Assembly (NCBI RefSeq): GCF_042477335.2
Contig: NC_091255.1
Coordinates: forward strand, 36,062,501 to 36,126,500
From: Ovis canadensis
Taxonomy: Eukaryota > Chordata > Mammalia > Artiodactyla > Bovidae
Reading direction: 5' to 3'
Length of the DNA: 64,000 nucleotides
Shown here: in pieces, positions 51,409-63,500 of the stretch
Layout of the letters: each line of letters begins with the position of its first letter
Numbering within the stretch: the first letter of the stretch is position 1
Translations under genes and position numbers: made by a program
Notes under the pieces: generated by a model
Seen by the model: the letters and a program-made list of their open reading frames with translations, nothing else
Told to the model about the DNA's origin: nothing
Database searches by the model: none

Positions 51409-52029
51409 TCTGGTAGTCTGTATTAGAGTCTCTGACTCATAGGCACTCAGAAAAGGGAGGATTTCTAGGAAACCACTTTGTGAAGAAACCTCATTCTTCT
51501 CTTTGAGTGTGTTTTTTATATGTTTCTATTTCATATTCTGTGGAAAAAGACATGACTGCTTTGAAAGAAAACAGTCTGTGGCCAGATTTCCAAAGTGTAG
51601 GTGAACGAAGGCTCAGTGTTTCCAGAGTGAAACCTACAGCGTGGCTAGCTCTGGTCGGTTCTGGAATTATGGGACCCTTATTTTCTTTTCTATATCTCTG
51701 TATTTTCCAACTGTTCTGAAACATATGTGTTACTTAATAATCAGAAAAACACTTTTATTTAAAAAGTTACTATATAAAGAGTTGAGTAAAAATGTGATAT
51801 TGGGAAGACAGTTTTCTCTTTCAGGAGCAGATAATTCTTTCAATTGTGTTAGTAGGATCCTGTTAGATTCTGCTCCAGCCAGCCCACATATTATGGCTTC
51901 ACTCTTCTGGCTTTGAAATATATGTAAAAGACTAGAGTGCTGGCAAGGAAAAAAAGGCCATGATTGTGAAAACTTTCATCCTCATACCAAAATGAACAAA
52001 GAGAAACAATATTAAAGAAGAAAATGAGA

Positions 52030-52455
52030 TTAGTGTGAAACTATGAAAGGCTGTGAAGAAAGCTGAGTGCTGAAGAATTGATGCTTTTGAACTGTGGTGT
52101 TGGAGGAGACTTTTGAGAGTCCCTTGGACTGCAAGGAGATCCAACCAGTCCATCCTAAAGGAGATCAGTCCTGGGTGTTCATTGGAAGGACTGATGCTAA
52201 AGCTGAAACTCCAGTACTTTGGCCACCTCATGCAAAGAGTTGACTCATTGGAAAAGACTCTGATGCTGGGAGGGATTGGGGGAGGAGGAAAAGGGGATGA
52301 CAGAGAATGAGATGGCTGGATGGCATCACCAACTTGATGGACATGAGTTTGAGTAAACTCCGAGAGTTGTTGATGGACAGGGAGGCCTGGCGTGCTGCGA
52401 TTCATGGGATCGCAAAGAGTCGGACACGACTGAGCGACTGAACTGACTGATGAAA
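52030..52455 (+). repeat. BovB LINE 3' end, sense
   Basis: The C-terminal end of the BovB reverse-transcriptase ORF is readable (PWTARRSNQSILKE, then LQYFGHLMQRVDSLEKTLML), followed by the 3' end shared with Bov SINEs (ggacacgactgagcgactga). Confidence 0.9.
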
Positions 52456-52732
52456 GGCCCCAACTTCATAGTACAAACCCTGAAAAACCCGTAGAACAAT
52501 TTAGATGAAACTGAAGGATGATGCCTTGGGACCTTCTAGCTCCAGAGCGCAGTGCCAAGTGGGGGTGGTGGTAAATATGATTGCGAATGGCCCGGTCCTA
52601 GATGGGCATTTGAGGGACAGAGCTTGCTAGATTCTGTGAGGAGGGTGGGGTCTTTTATGTGTCCCTAAATTATTTGGTTAGCTCCAGAATAGACTTGACA
52701 GAATATAGATTCACATACTGTTTTATAGTAAC

Positions 52733-53263
52733 AATAGTCAGCCCTCCATACCCTTGGGTTCTCTATCTGCAGATTCAACAAACTTCGGATCAAAAATATT
52801 GTGGAAAAAAAATTACAGAAAGTTTCAAAATGCAAAACTTGCATATGCTGCACACCAGCAACCAACTTTTATATAGCATTTACATTTCATTTTTAGCTAT
52901 TTATATAGTATGAGATAAGTAATCTAGAGATGATTTAAAGTGTATGGGAGGGTGGGGACTTCCCTGGTGGTCCAGTGGCTAAGACTCCCAATGCTGGGGG
53001 CCCCAGTTCAATTCCTAGTCAGGGAGCTAGATACCACATGCTGCAACTAAGCATTCCACATGCTAAAATGAAGACTGAAGATCTTGCATGCTGCAACAGC
53101 CAAATACTTTTCAAAAATAATAAAGTGTCCAGAAGGATGTGCACAGATGATAATGCAAACCTTTTGTTGTTTTTTACGTAGGACTTGAGCATCTGTGGAT
53201 GTTGGTATCTGCAGGGTGTTCTGTACCCTATGCCCTACTCTGGATATCAAGGGACCACTGTAT
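52733..53263 (-). repeat. MER2 (Tigger) DNA transposon split by a CHR SINE
   Basis: gtcagccctccatacccttg and gggttctctatctgcagatt start it; gtaatctagagatgatttaa is central; tgagcatctgtggatgttgg and gggaccactgta end it. A CHR occupies about 52957-53124. Orientation relative to the consensus is from memory. Confidence 0.75.
52957..53124 (+). repeat. CHR-type SINE inside MER2
   Basis: ggacttccctggtggtccag, ttcaattcctagtcagggag, gctgcaactaagcattccac. The MER2 text aaagtgt...gg(a)ggntg is repeated on both sides as a diverged duplication. Confidence 0.85.
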
Positions 53264-54915
53264 TTTCTTCCACCTTAAAGTAACTTTCTAGCTCCCAGGG
53301 GAGGAAAGAGAAGATGAAAAACCCACGAGCAGCAGGTGTGCTGGTTCTCCTGCTCCAGCTCAAGGGGACAGCTTGTCATCGGTCCTGCCCAGTATCCTGG
53401 CAAAGAAACAAGAGTTGCACCAGCTGGGGCACTTTTCAAGGCCAATCTCGACTCACCTTTGGAAATGTTTGCTTTTCTTTTTTACCTCAAGTGCCTAGAA
53501 TTATTTGACCAAACTCTGTGATTGATGGCATAGTACCAGCACTGGGAGGAAATAGTTTTATACCATTTTTAAAAACTGGCAAAATGAACACCCAGTCTTA
53601 CCTCATTATCTTTTGGATTCCAACCTGCCACCCTCAGTCAACAATGCCCTACATTTTTCTTGATGCGAAGGACGGTGTGGAGAATATTTCCCAGCTCTCA
53701 AGAACTAAATCAGAAAAGGGCACAGTGCTGACTTAACTATTTTGTGAGCTAGTTATAGTAAGACAACTGATTTTTTAAAAATATATTGTGCCCCCTTTAA
53801 AAGTCGTGTTTCTTCACCAAAACACAGCAAGGAGGAGGAGGAGAAAACCCAATCACTTTCTTCCTCCATAATCATCTTGAGAATGTTCTGAGAGGCGAAG
53901 AAACCAAAAGGAAAGATTTGGGGAGCTCCATAAAAGCACACATACAGAGAAGCTGGGACAGTCTTTAAACTCTGGCCATCCTTGGTGCAGACAACCTGTG
54001 GTGTGGGATTTTGTCTCCTGAGAACTCCCACAGCTGCTGAGGGTGGGGCTAGGGGTCGTTCCGGTGGTGGAGTATGTGACAGTGAAGGCTGAACGCTAAG
54101 CTGCTGTAAACAAGTCCAGTGGCTTTGGGCAGGTTTATTTCCCGGGTAATGGTCCACAGCAGTGGGATAGTCCTGCTCCATGTGGCCACCTGGGTCTCAG
54201 ATGTTTTCCATCTTGTCACTCAGCTGTCCCCAGATCACTGTCACTGTGTGTACTGTTGAAGCAGGAAATGGTGAAGTGTCCTGTTGCCAGGTAGGACTCT
54301 CAGCTGGCAAGAAGGAGAAAGAGCCACAGGCAATGTCTTAAGACCCCCCCCGCCATACTTGGAAATGACACACATCAATTTTGCTCATATTTTGTTGGTA
54401 AGACCTTGGTCATGTGGCCATATCTGATTGCAAGCAAGACTTGGAAAGATAGCCTAGCTGGCTACCATGTATACATGGATTGATTACTCCATTACCACGT
54501 AAGCACTAAGGAGAAGGAGAGAATGGATTTTGGTACTTGCAGATGGCTCTAGGGAGTGGGACCTCAGAGAAAGTAATTGCTGGGACACCCCAGGGCCATC
54601 AATATTGACTGACTGTGCAGATAATGAAAGAGCATATTGGACATATGTAAATTAGTCCAAGCTGCACAATTGGTCTAAATAGCCCCTACAAAACAGAATC
54701 AAGGAAGGAAAAAGGAGAAAACTTAAATTCTAACCAGGATTCTTTTTGAGAGAAAAAAATATGGAAAAAAGAGAACACGAGATTTGGGTTAAGCTGGCTT
54801 GAGAGACTTGTTTCTAGAGTTTGAGCCTCAAGTAAATATTGATAGTAAAGGATTGTAATCCATTCAATAAAATAAGAAATCATGGGTCCACACAGATACA
54901 AGTAAACTAATACAC

Positions 54916-55105
54916 TGGGGACCCCCTGATGATCCAGTGGTTAAGAATCCACCTTCCAATGTAGGGAATTTGGGTTCAACCACATGCCACAGGACAACTA
55001 TGCCAAGCCCTGAAACCAGAGAAGGCTGTATGCCACAACAATGGTCCTGCATGCCACAACTAAGACCTGGCACAGCCAAATAAATGTTAAAATTTTTTTT
55101 TTAAG
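54916..55105 (+). repeat. CHR-type SINE
   Basis: tgatgatccagtggttaaga and atgccacaactaagacctgg with a T/A-rich tail. Confidence 0.8.
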
Positions 55106-55144
55106 TTTGACAAGGTACAGGGTAATTACACAGTTGCAAAGTAC

Positions 55145-55303
55145 ATCCCGGGTCTTCCCAGGTGACTGACTGGTAAGCAATTGGAGGAGGAAATGGCAAC
55201 ACACTCCAGTACTTCTTGCCTGGAAAATCCCATGGAGAGGGGAACCTGGCGGGCTACAGTCCATGGGGTCGCAGATTCAGACATGACTGAACATGCACGC
55301 ACA
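55145..55303 (+). repeat. Bov-tA SINE with 8-bp TSD
   Basis: gaggaggaaatggcaacaca, ggaaaatcccatggagaggg, gggctacagtccatggggtc, between caaagtac repeats. Confidence 0.85.
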
Positions 55304-56641
55304 CAAAGTACCTCCCTCAAAGTACTAATTACAAAGGGTAACTTCTCTGGCTGAGCCACCTTCATCAAGTGATCAAAGTGAACTTCACCAGTATGGGTCA
55401 AATCTAAATCGTGTGCAGCCTGAGAAGATGCCAGGAGAAAAGAGCATCTGGCCAGATTTCTGCCGAAGGTCGCAGCCTGAATTTAATTACAAAGAAATGG
55501 CAGACGAGCACTAACTGAGAGACACCCTTCAAAATCATCGTCCTGTCATTTTCAAAATTGTCAAAGTCATGTAAGTTAAGAAAAGCAACTGCCACAGACC
55601 TGAAAGCCGAACACAGCACGTGATTCTGTACTAGACCATTTCTTTATCCAGAACTTCTTTAGGACAACTGGTGGAACTTGAAAAAAAAAAAAAATCTGAG
55701 GATTAGATGGTAATGATGGGTCAATGTCAGTTTCCTGATTTTGATGTTTGTCTTGTGGTTTTGTAGGAGAATCTCCTTGTTTGCCAGAAATAAGACTCCA
55801 AAGTATTTACAGGTAATGAGGCTTCCTGTTGGCCACTTGCTCTCAAATGACTGAGAAAAATTTATTTGTATAGTACTTGCAACTTTCCTGTAAAGTTTGA
55901 AATTATTTTTTAAAAAACACAACCAATTTTTAAAATACCATTTAGGTAGCAGCATATACTTAGAAATTTAACAGGATAATAAAACTTCTATAAAGGAAAA
56001 ACTAACCAAGGCAAAAATAAACTTTGTGTTATTTAGGAATACCTACATTATATGGTAAGGCTAAAAAAAAAACCCAAAGAAACAGTATACACCAAATTCA
56101 GGATGGTGGTAACCCTGGGGGTGTGGGAGAAGGTGATGTCACAAGGAGGACCCACACAGCAACATCAGGGTGTAAGTGATATTCCACTTCTTCAAATAAA
56201 GATGTTTGTTATTGTGCTTTATAATTCATGCACACAGAGTGGTTGTATTTTTCTTATATATCAAATATTTCATAGTAAGGAAAAAACACATGATGTTATT
56301 ACATTTATAATAGAAAAATAAACCATATATGTATAGAACCATATATGTAAAACTATGTGTGTGCATCTATGTTTATAAAATATATAAAGGACTAGAAAAA
56401 TACCCACTAACAAAAGCAAAATGCCTTACAAATTTATGTTGAGCACATGTCAAATTTTATTAAGTTGCTGACAAGGGAAATTGGGAAGAAAAAGGTATGC
56501 CAGCTTGGTGGAAAGTTCCTGCTGTGGACTATAAATACACTGATGACTGGGGCTGGGAACCTTCACCATTCAAGGAAGAGGGGAGGCTTTGCCATTCAGG
56601 TAAGAAAGGGCAGGCCTCAGAATGAAGAAAGATTAAGACAG

Positions 56642-56802
56642 GGACTTCCCTGGTGGTCTAGGGGCTAAGACCCTGTGCTTCCAACGTAGGGGCCCTGTGT
56701 TCAATCCCTGGTTAGGGAGCTAGATGACCCATGCCATAACTACAGATCCCGAATGCTGCAGCTAAGACCCAGTGCAGCCAAAAGATAAATATTTTTTAAA
56801 AA
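56642..56802 (+). repeat. CHR-type SINE with 18-bp TSD
   Basis: Starts gggacttccctggtgg-type text. Flanked by gaagaaagattaagacag (56624-56641) and gaagaaaggttaagacag (56803-56820), one mismatch. Confidence 0.9.
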
Positions 56803-56881
56803 GAAGAAAGGTTAAGACAGTTGAAAAGCATGTGTAATGCTCTATAATTCTTATTCTCTATAAAACCTCACATGATCTCAC

Positions 56882-57372
56882 TCAGTTCAGTTCAGTTCAC
56901 TCAGCCGTGTCCAATTCTTTGCGACCCCGTGGAATGCAGCATGCCAGGCTTCCTTGTCCATCCCAACTCCCAGAGCCTACTCAAACTCATGTCCATCAAA
57001 TCAGTGATGCTATCCAACCATCTCATCCTCTGTTGTCCCCTTCTCCTCCCACCTTTAATCTTTCCCACCATCAGGGTCTTTTCCAATGAGTCAGTTTTCC
57101 GCATCAGGTGGCCAAAGTACTGGAGTTTCAGCTTCGACATCAGTCCTTCCACTGGACATTCAGGACTGATCTCCTTTAGGATGGACTGGTTGGATCTCCT
57201 TGCAGTCCAAGGGACTCTCAAAAGTCTTCTCCAACACCACAGTTCAAAAGCATCAATTCTTTGGCGCTCAGCTCTCTTTATAGTCCAACTCTTACATCCG
57301 TACATGACTACTGGAAAAACCATAGCTTTGACTAGATGGACCTTTGTTGGTAAAGTAATGTCTCTCTTTTTT
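56882..57372 (-). repeat. BovB LINE 3' fragment, antisense
   Basis: Antisense reading shows MYGCKSWTIKRAE and PWTARRSNQSILKE of the RT C-terminal region; it begins with repeated ttcagttcagttca. Truncated near 57372. Confidence 0.9.
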
Positions 57373-57374
57373 CC

Positions 57375-57505
57375 TCACTGCTGCTGCTGCTAAGTCGCTT
57401 CAGTCGTGTCCGACTCTGTGCGACCCCAGAGACGGCAGCCCACCAGGCTCCCCTGTCCCTGGGATTCTCCAGACAAGAACACTGGAGTGGGTTGCCATTT
57501 CCACC
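57375..57505 (-). repeat. Bov-A monomer SINE, antisense
   Basis: gctgctgctgctaagtcgct ... gagtgggttgccatttcc, directly abutting the BovB fragment. Confidence 0.85.
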
Positions 57506-57554
57506 AGTGGTATCTTAAAGTGTATGCTTCTTTTATTTGGGTACAGAGACAACA

Positions 57555-57767
57555 GGAGACTTCCCTGTAGCTCAAATGGTAAATAATCTGCCTGTGAGGC
57601 AGGAGACCAGGGTTCAATCCCTGGGTTGGGACGTTCCTCTGGAGGAGGGAATGGCAATCCACTCCAGTATTCTTGCCTGGAGAATTCCATGGACAGAGAA
57701 GCCTGGTGGGCTACAGTCTGTGGGGTCGCAAAGAGTCGGACATGACTGAACGACTAACACAGTCCAC
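57555..57767 (+). repeat. Bov-tA SINE with perfect 12-bp TSD
   Basis: gtagctcaaatggtaaataa head, gagaattccatggacagaga body. Flanked by acagagacaaca at 57543-57554 and 57768-57779. Confidence 0.9.
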
Positions 57768-58458
57768 ACAGAGACAACACTACATTTAATATGTAAAGGC
57801 TTAAAAATAAATAAATGAAATGTAAACATTTGAAATTAACCACAATTTTTGTAATTCTCTTTGGCATTTCTTTTTTCATTGTAATATCTGGAGCCTCAAG
57901 AAAAAAAAAGAAGTGGCCCCAGCACCACCCCACTCTGTCTTCTGAGCAACTCTCACTAGACCTTATTGGTACCACTTATTACTGTCTGAAAAGTCTTTTC
58001 CCCACATACATAGATTTTTCTTTGAAAATGATAAGGTAGCAAATGTATCTAAGGGTCAAGAATTGGTGAACAAATGTCTCGTTGTATCTGTGCTAAAATG
58101 ATTGAGAGCTGGCTCTGGGCTCTAAGGCCGGGATTTCAAACCACATGGTTTGGCTTCAGCACTGGTGTTTGTAGTTGTGACACATCAGAGCGGAAAGTGG
58201 TGCTACTGATGCTGATAACCATTCATCACCCTGTGTTTTGGGATAACTGAGGAAGAACGACCAACGGCCATGAACTGAGTGTTTGTGGGTAGCGTAATAC
58301 TAGGGCACTGGGACGGGGGGAGAGGGTGGGGTTGGCAAGGGTAAATGTGGAGCATGAATATTTATAGGCCGTATCAGAATTTTCCAGAGAAAGAGGACAG
58401 GATGTGTGTGTGTGTTTACAGAGAGAAGAGAAGGAGGCTTCTTCTTCGTTTCTTAAAA

Positions 58459-58632
58459 AAAATATTTATTTCTCAGGCTGAGCCAGGTCTTAGTTTTAGC
58501 ATATTTGATCTTCCTTGTGGCACGTGAACTCTTAGCTCTACGTGGGATCTAGTTCCATGACCAGGGATTGAGCCCAGGCCTCCTTGTTGGGAGCACAGAG
58601 TCTTAGCCACTGGACTATTGGTGAAGACCTGA
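58459..58632 (-). repeat. CHR-type SINE, antisense
   Basis: gggatctagttccatgacca and agtcttagccactggactat. Confidence 0.8.
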
Positions 58633-59173
58633 GAGAGGCTTTTTTTTAGGGACTTGGCTCACTGCAGAGGCTTGGCTAGTCCAAAGTGTGCAGGGTAGGC
58701 CTGCAGGCTGGAGATTCGGCAGAGCAACCACTGGTAGAATTCCTTCTTGCCTGGGGAGATCAGCATTTCTATTCAGGCCTTCAACTTATTGGATGAGCTT
58801 ACCACATTATGGAAAGAAATCCGCTCTACTCAAAGTGTATCAGTTGAGTGTTAATCTCATCTTAAAAACACCTTCACAGCAACATCTAGAATGTTTGAGC
58901 AAATAGCTGGGTTTGTGACCATAAAATTAACCATCATATAAATTCTGGACCAAAAGATGCTTTTCATTCTTGATCAGATGACCATAGAGAATCTCCCATA
59001 AGCCATCAACACAGCAGGTGGCAACATGACAGATTCAGTCCTCAGCTTTTTAATATATCTTTTATATAGATAATTTATATACTGATAACCCCAAACTGCC
59101 ATTTTAGGCTGGATTTGGGCCTTTGTACATCAGCAAATGGGCCAACGTATCAAGGTATGTGATAGCAAGTCAC

Positions 59174-60262
59174 ATCAGTTCAGTCACTCAGTCATGTCTG
59201 ACTCTTTGTGACCCCATGAACTGCAGGACCCCAGGCCTCCCTGTCCATCACCAACTCCTGGAGTCCACCCAAACCCATGTCCATTGAGTCGATGATGCCA
59301 TCCAACCATCTCATCCTCTGTCGTCCCCTTCTCCTCCTGCCATCAATCTTTCCCAGTATCAGGGTCTTTTCCAATGAGTCAGCTCTTCATATCAGGTGGC
59401 CAAAGTATTGGAGTTTCAGCTACAACATCAGTCCTACCAATGAATACCCAGGACTGACTCCTTTAGGATGGACTGGTTGGATCTCCTTGCAGTCCAAGGG
59501 ACTCTCAAGAGTCTTCTCCAGCACCACTGTTCAAAAGCATCAATTCTTTGGTGCTCAGCTTTCTTTATAGCCCAACTCTCACATCCATACATGACTACTG
59601 GAAAAACCATAGCCTTGACTAGACAGACCTTTGTTGGCAAAGTAATGTCTCTGCCTTTTGATATGCTGTCTAGGCTGGTCATAACTTTCCTTTCAAGGAG
59701 TAAGCGTCTTTTAATTTCATGGCTGCACTCACCATCTGCAGTGATTTTGGAGCCCAGAAAAATAAAGTCAGCCACTATTTCCACTGTTTCCCCATCTATT
59801 TGCCATGAAGTGATGGGACTGGATGCCATGGTCTTAGTTTTCTGAATGTTGAGCTTTAACCCAACTTTTTCACTCTCCTCTTTCACTTTCATCAAGAGGC
59901 TCTTTAGTTCTTCTTCACTTTCTGCCATTAGGGTGTTGTCATCTGCATATCTGAGGTTATTGATATTTCTCCCCGCAATCTTGATTCCAGCCTGTGCTTC
60001 CTCCAGCCCAGCGTTTCTCATGATGTACTCTGCATAGAAGTTAAATAAGCAGGGTGACAATATACAGCCTTGACGTACTCCTTTCCTATTTGGAACCAGT
60101 TTGTTCCATGTCCAGTTCTAACTGTTGCTTCCTGACCTGCATATAGGTTTCTCAGGAGGCAGGTCAGGTGGTCTGGTAGTCCCATCTCTTTCAGAATTTT
60201 CCACAGTTTATTGTGCTCCACACAGTCAAAGGCTTTGGCATAGTCAATAAAGCAGAAATAGA
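59174..60262 (-). mobile_element. BovB (RTE) LINE, 5'-truncated, with decayed reverse transcriptase
   Basis: Longest BovB copy here. Antisense reading gives RT palm text FDCVEHNKLWKILKEMGLP (60018-60266, one frame) and then RYADDNTLMAESEEELKSLL plus the C-terminal region (59434-60060, another frame). The catalytic YADD box is intact, but the frame changes near 60050 and the endonuclease half is missing, so it is inactive. The 3' end matches Bov SINE tails. Confidence 0.92.
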
Positions 60263-60519
60263 TCACCTAGTGGTGTAAAATTATATATAGGTACATTTCA
60301 ATAATGCATCAAACTATTAAATTTATTTTTTAAAAGAGTGAAAAACAGAAAAAACACCAGCCAATTTTATCAAGAAAACAATTGAGATACATGAGAAACA
60401 GTAGGTGGATTCCAAGGAGCAAACCTTTAAGCTTTAATGGGCTTCATCGGGCTTAAGCTTAAGCCTGAGTGTTTATCACTTATGCTCAGGATTCAGCTGC
60501 TTGTTGTCATGTCTGTTTT

Positions 60520-60640
60520 CCCACTAGATCCTAATCAGCTTGAAATAGGGTCTGCGTTGTGCTGCTTTGAAATCCAGGATTCAAGCCCATGGCCTGGCAT
60601 AGAAAATTTGCTCAATTGATGTTTGTTGACTGGAGTTTTT
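60520..60640 (+). repeat. L2/MIR-type 3' end
   Basis: atggcctggcatagaaaatt and tgatgtttgttgactgga. Confidence 0.5.
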
Positions 60641-61127
60641 AAAACTTGATTTTCTCTTCTAAAGCTTGCTCAAGGCAGCAGGTTTAGATCACAAACACAG
60701 TTATAAGTAAGAAAATTGAAATCACCTGAAATTCTATCACCCAGAGAATCACATTTTCATCTACTTTTCAAAGCATGTCCCATAGGTCTCTTTGGAAGCC
60801 ACTGGTTCTCCATAGAACCTCCATGTCTTCTGGGACCCTGGAATCCAGTCAGCTGCTCCTGGGACCCCCAAAGCTGGGCACCCACCCCACCATTTCTGCT
60901 CAAAGATCTTTCTCTACCTGAGCATCCACCCAAGCATCCTCAATTTACCTGGGATTTCAGATTCTGTCCCTGCCCCTCATGATTCAGCCTGGAGTTGGGG
61001 GTCGGGGGTGGGGAGTACATTTAGCCCACACTCACTCCCTCCATTTCTCCCCTCAGTCTTAGTCTCAGGAGTGAAGAGTCCAGCTCCATTGTATTTGCCA
61101 CCATCCTTCCCATCGCCCACGTGCATG

Positions 61128-61345
61128 TGAGCGCGTGCTAAGTTGCTCCAGTCATGTCCAACTCGTTGCAACCCTATTGAGCCCACCAGACTCCTCTATC
61201 CATGGGGATTCTCCAGGTAAGAATGCTGGAGTGGTTTGCCATGCCCTCCTCCAGGGGATCTTCTCGACTGAGCATTCAAACCTGAGACTCATGTCTCCTG
61301 CATTGGCAGGAGGGTTCTTTACCAATAGTACCACCTGGGAAGCCC
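61128..61345 (-). repeat. Bov-tA SINE, antisense
   Basis: aagttgctccagtcatgtcc ... ggttctttaccaatagtacc. Confidence 0.85.
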
Positions 61346-61397
61346 CTCATTGCCCACAGCGCCACCCTAAACTGTGGAAGTTTGAAAGCCAACAAAA

Positions 61398-61570
61398 GGG
61401 GACTTTCCTGGTGGTCCAGCAGCTAAGACTCCACGGTCTCAATGCAGGGGTCCCAGGTTTGATCCCTGATCAGAGAACTAGATTTCACATGCCACAACTA
61501 AGACCTGGTGCACCCAAATAAATAACAATAATAATTTTAAAAAAGAAACCAAAAAAATAAATAAATTTTT
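61398..61570 (+). repeat. CHR-type SINE
   Basis: ggggactttcctggtggtcc, ccacaactaagacctggtgc, A-rich tail. Confidence 0.85.
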
Positions 61571-62122
61571 AAAAATGAAAATAAAAAAAGAAACCTCAGC
61601 AAAAGACTTTCATTTTTTTGTGTGTTCAAATAGCGCCACCCTTTCCCTGAGGCAGTGAATTCAGAACACTTGAGAGAGTAAATGAGAAGAGGTTTACTAG
61701 GAAAAATGGGGAAAAGGTGGATAGGTTTTTCAAATTATTATTATTTCTATGCAATTATTTTATATGTATTTTATCTATATTAATTATAATGTAAATTATT
61801 TCTGTGTAAGTGAAGGGATCCAAATTTTACCACAATGGCATAAAAGTGATTTTGAATTGAAGACATTTGAGAATCAACAGATGCAGAAAGAGGCTTTGTC
61901 TGAACTCTCCTTTATCTGACTAAAAGCAGAAACTTCTGGGATTGAAACTACTTTATATCCCCTCTCTGGGGAGTTTCATGGCCTTAAAGAAAACCACATC
62001 ACTTACATAAATAAACATTATCACAGACGATCTTATCTCCCATAAAAGCCCATTTGTCTTTGTTAAAGAAACCCTTTTGTTCTTCCCATAGAACTTTTTC
62101 TCCCTACTCTCTCTCCCCTCTT

Positions 62123-62283
62123 CAGTTCAGTTCAGTTGCTCAGTCGTGTCTGACTCTTTGCGACCCCATGGACCGCAGCAAGCCAGGCTTCCCTGTCCAT
62201 CACCAACTCCCGGAGCTTGCTCAAACTCATGTTCATTGAGTCGGTGATGCCATCCAACCATCTCATCATGTTGTCCCCTTCTC
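62123..62283 (-). repeat. BovB 3' end fragment, antisense
   Basis: Begins ttcagttcagttgctcagtc and stops at catgttgtccccttctc. Confidence 0.85.
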
Positions 62284-62455
62284 AAACTCCTATGTCTATT
62301 TACTAAGCCAAGTTATTTTTCTGTGAGCTCCTGCCTACATATGTGAATAAGCTTTATCTTTTCTAATATATCTTTTGTCTGTTTAATTTCTTGGCCCCCA
62401 TTATAATACTACTGCAGTAGGTTACCTAAGGCTAGAATCCCTCTGAAGGAGCAAT

Positions 62456-62645
62456 TCAGTTCAGTTCAGTTCAGTCGCTCAGTTGTGTTCGACTCTTTGC
62501 AACCCCATGAATCGCAGCACACCAGGCCTCCCTGTCCATCACCAACTCCAGGAGTTCACTCAGACTCACGTCCATCGAGTCAGTGATGCCATCCAGCCAT
62601 CTCATACTCTGTCGTCCCCTTCTCCTTCTTCCTCCTCCTTCTCTG
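62456..62645 (-). repeat. second BovB 3' end fragment, antisense
   Basis: Same 3' segment as 62123-62283, ending in a cttcctcctcc tract. Independent insertion or local duplication. Confidence 0.85.
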
Positions 62646-62700
62646 AAGGAGCTGGAGTCCCTAAATCCTACTTAAATCTTTACAAGAAGATGCTAAAATC

Positions 62701-62935
62701 AGACTTCCCTGGTAGTCCAGTGGTTAAGAATCTGCCGGTCAGTGCAGGGGACCCAGGTTCCATCCCTGGTCTGGGAAGATCCCTCATGCCTAGGGGCAAT
62801 AAACCCCATGTACCACAACTGGTGAAGCCTGTGTGCCTGTGCTCTGCAAGGAGAAAGAAGCCACTTCAATGAGAAAGCCACACACCACAATGAAGAGTAG
62901 CTCCCCACTTGCTGTCACAACTAGAGAAAGCTCTT
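62701..62935 (+). repeat. CHR-type SINE, long form
   Basis: agacttccctggtagtccag, aagaagccacttcaatgaga, cacaccacaatgaagagtag. Characteristic of the longer artiodactyl CHR subfamily. Confidence 0.85.
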
Positions 62936-62974
62936 TTCCTCCACTCTAAGTTTTATAGTGCAGATGTTACAAAT

Positions 62975-63500
62975 AACACTATGATGAACATCATATGACT
63001 TAGGGACTGAACAACAAACATTCTGGGACTTCTTTGGTGGACAATACACTTATTTGTAATTTGTAATTGCTGGTGGATTTGTTTAGACAACAGTCAATGG
63101 TTTCCCACTTGCTATCCTTACCAACATTTGGTATTGTCAATCTTTTTCATTTTCACCATTCTGGTGGCTGTGAGGTGCTATCTCATTGTGGTTTTAATCT
63201 AAATGTGCACATTTCTATTAGTAAAGTTATATATATATATATAGAAAATTTCATAAGTACAAGAAAAAAGTAACTAAAAATCATTTCTATCTTATCATCC
63301 TCTTCTCCCCCCACCTCCTGCCCCACCAGCTTTACTGGATTTGGAGTGTGTACAATACAACTTTAAGGTTGTACTGATTTACATTCCCGCTGGCAATGCA
63401 TGAAAATTACTGTCTTATTTTCTGAACTGGGATTGCTGTTAAACTGTCAATTTGTTATTTTGGTGTCTCACTTATGGTTTTATTTAGCATTTCTTTTTTT
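62975..63500. repeat. L1 3'-region fragments
   Basis: ccaacatttggtattgtcaa, gaggtgctatctcattgtgg and tttacattcccgctggcaat are typical L1 text. The order suggests two pieces. A TA microsatellite lies at about 63227-63242. Confidence 0.5.

Larger units (their letters stand above)
54780..56300. repeat. old L1-type LINE remnant(s), interrupted
   Basis: aataagaaatcatgggtcca, tactaattacaaagggtaac, ctgattttgatgtttgtctt and ccagaaataagactccaaag resemble old L1 3' text. Interrupted by a CHR (about 54916-55105) and a Bov-tA (about 55145-55303, flanked by caaagtac at 55137-55144 and 55304-55311). Subfamily not identified. Confidence 0.4.

Noticed and set aside
57537-57749. Open frame in Bov-tA/CHR-type sequence resembling a small protein
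   Set aside because: Such frames (e.g. [14 protein letters not shown]-like endings) are typical translations of Bov SINEs and recur at many copies here; they are not genes.
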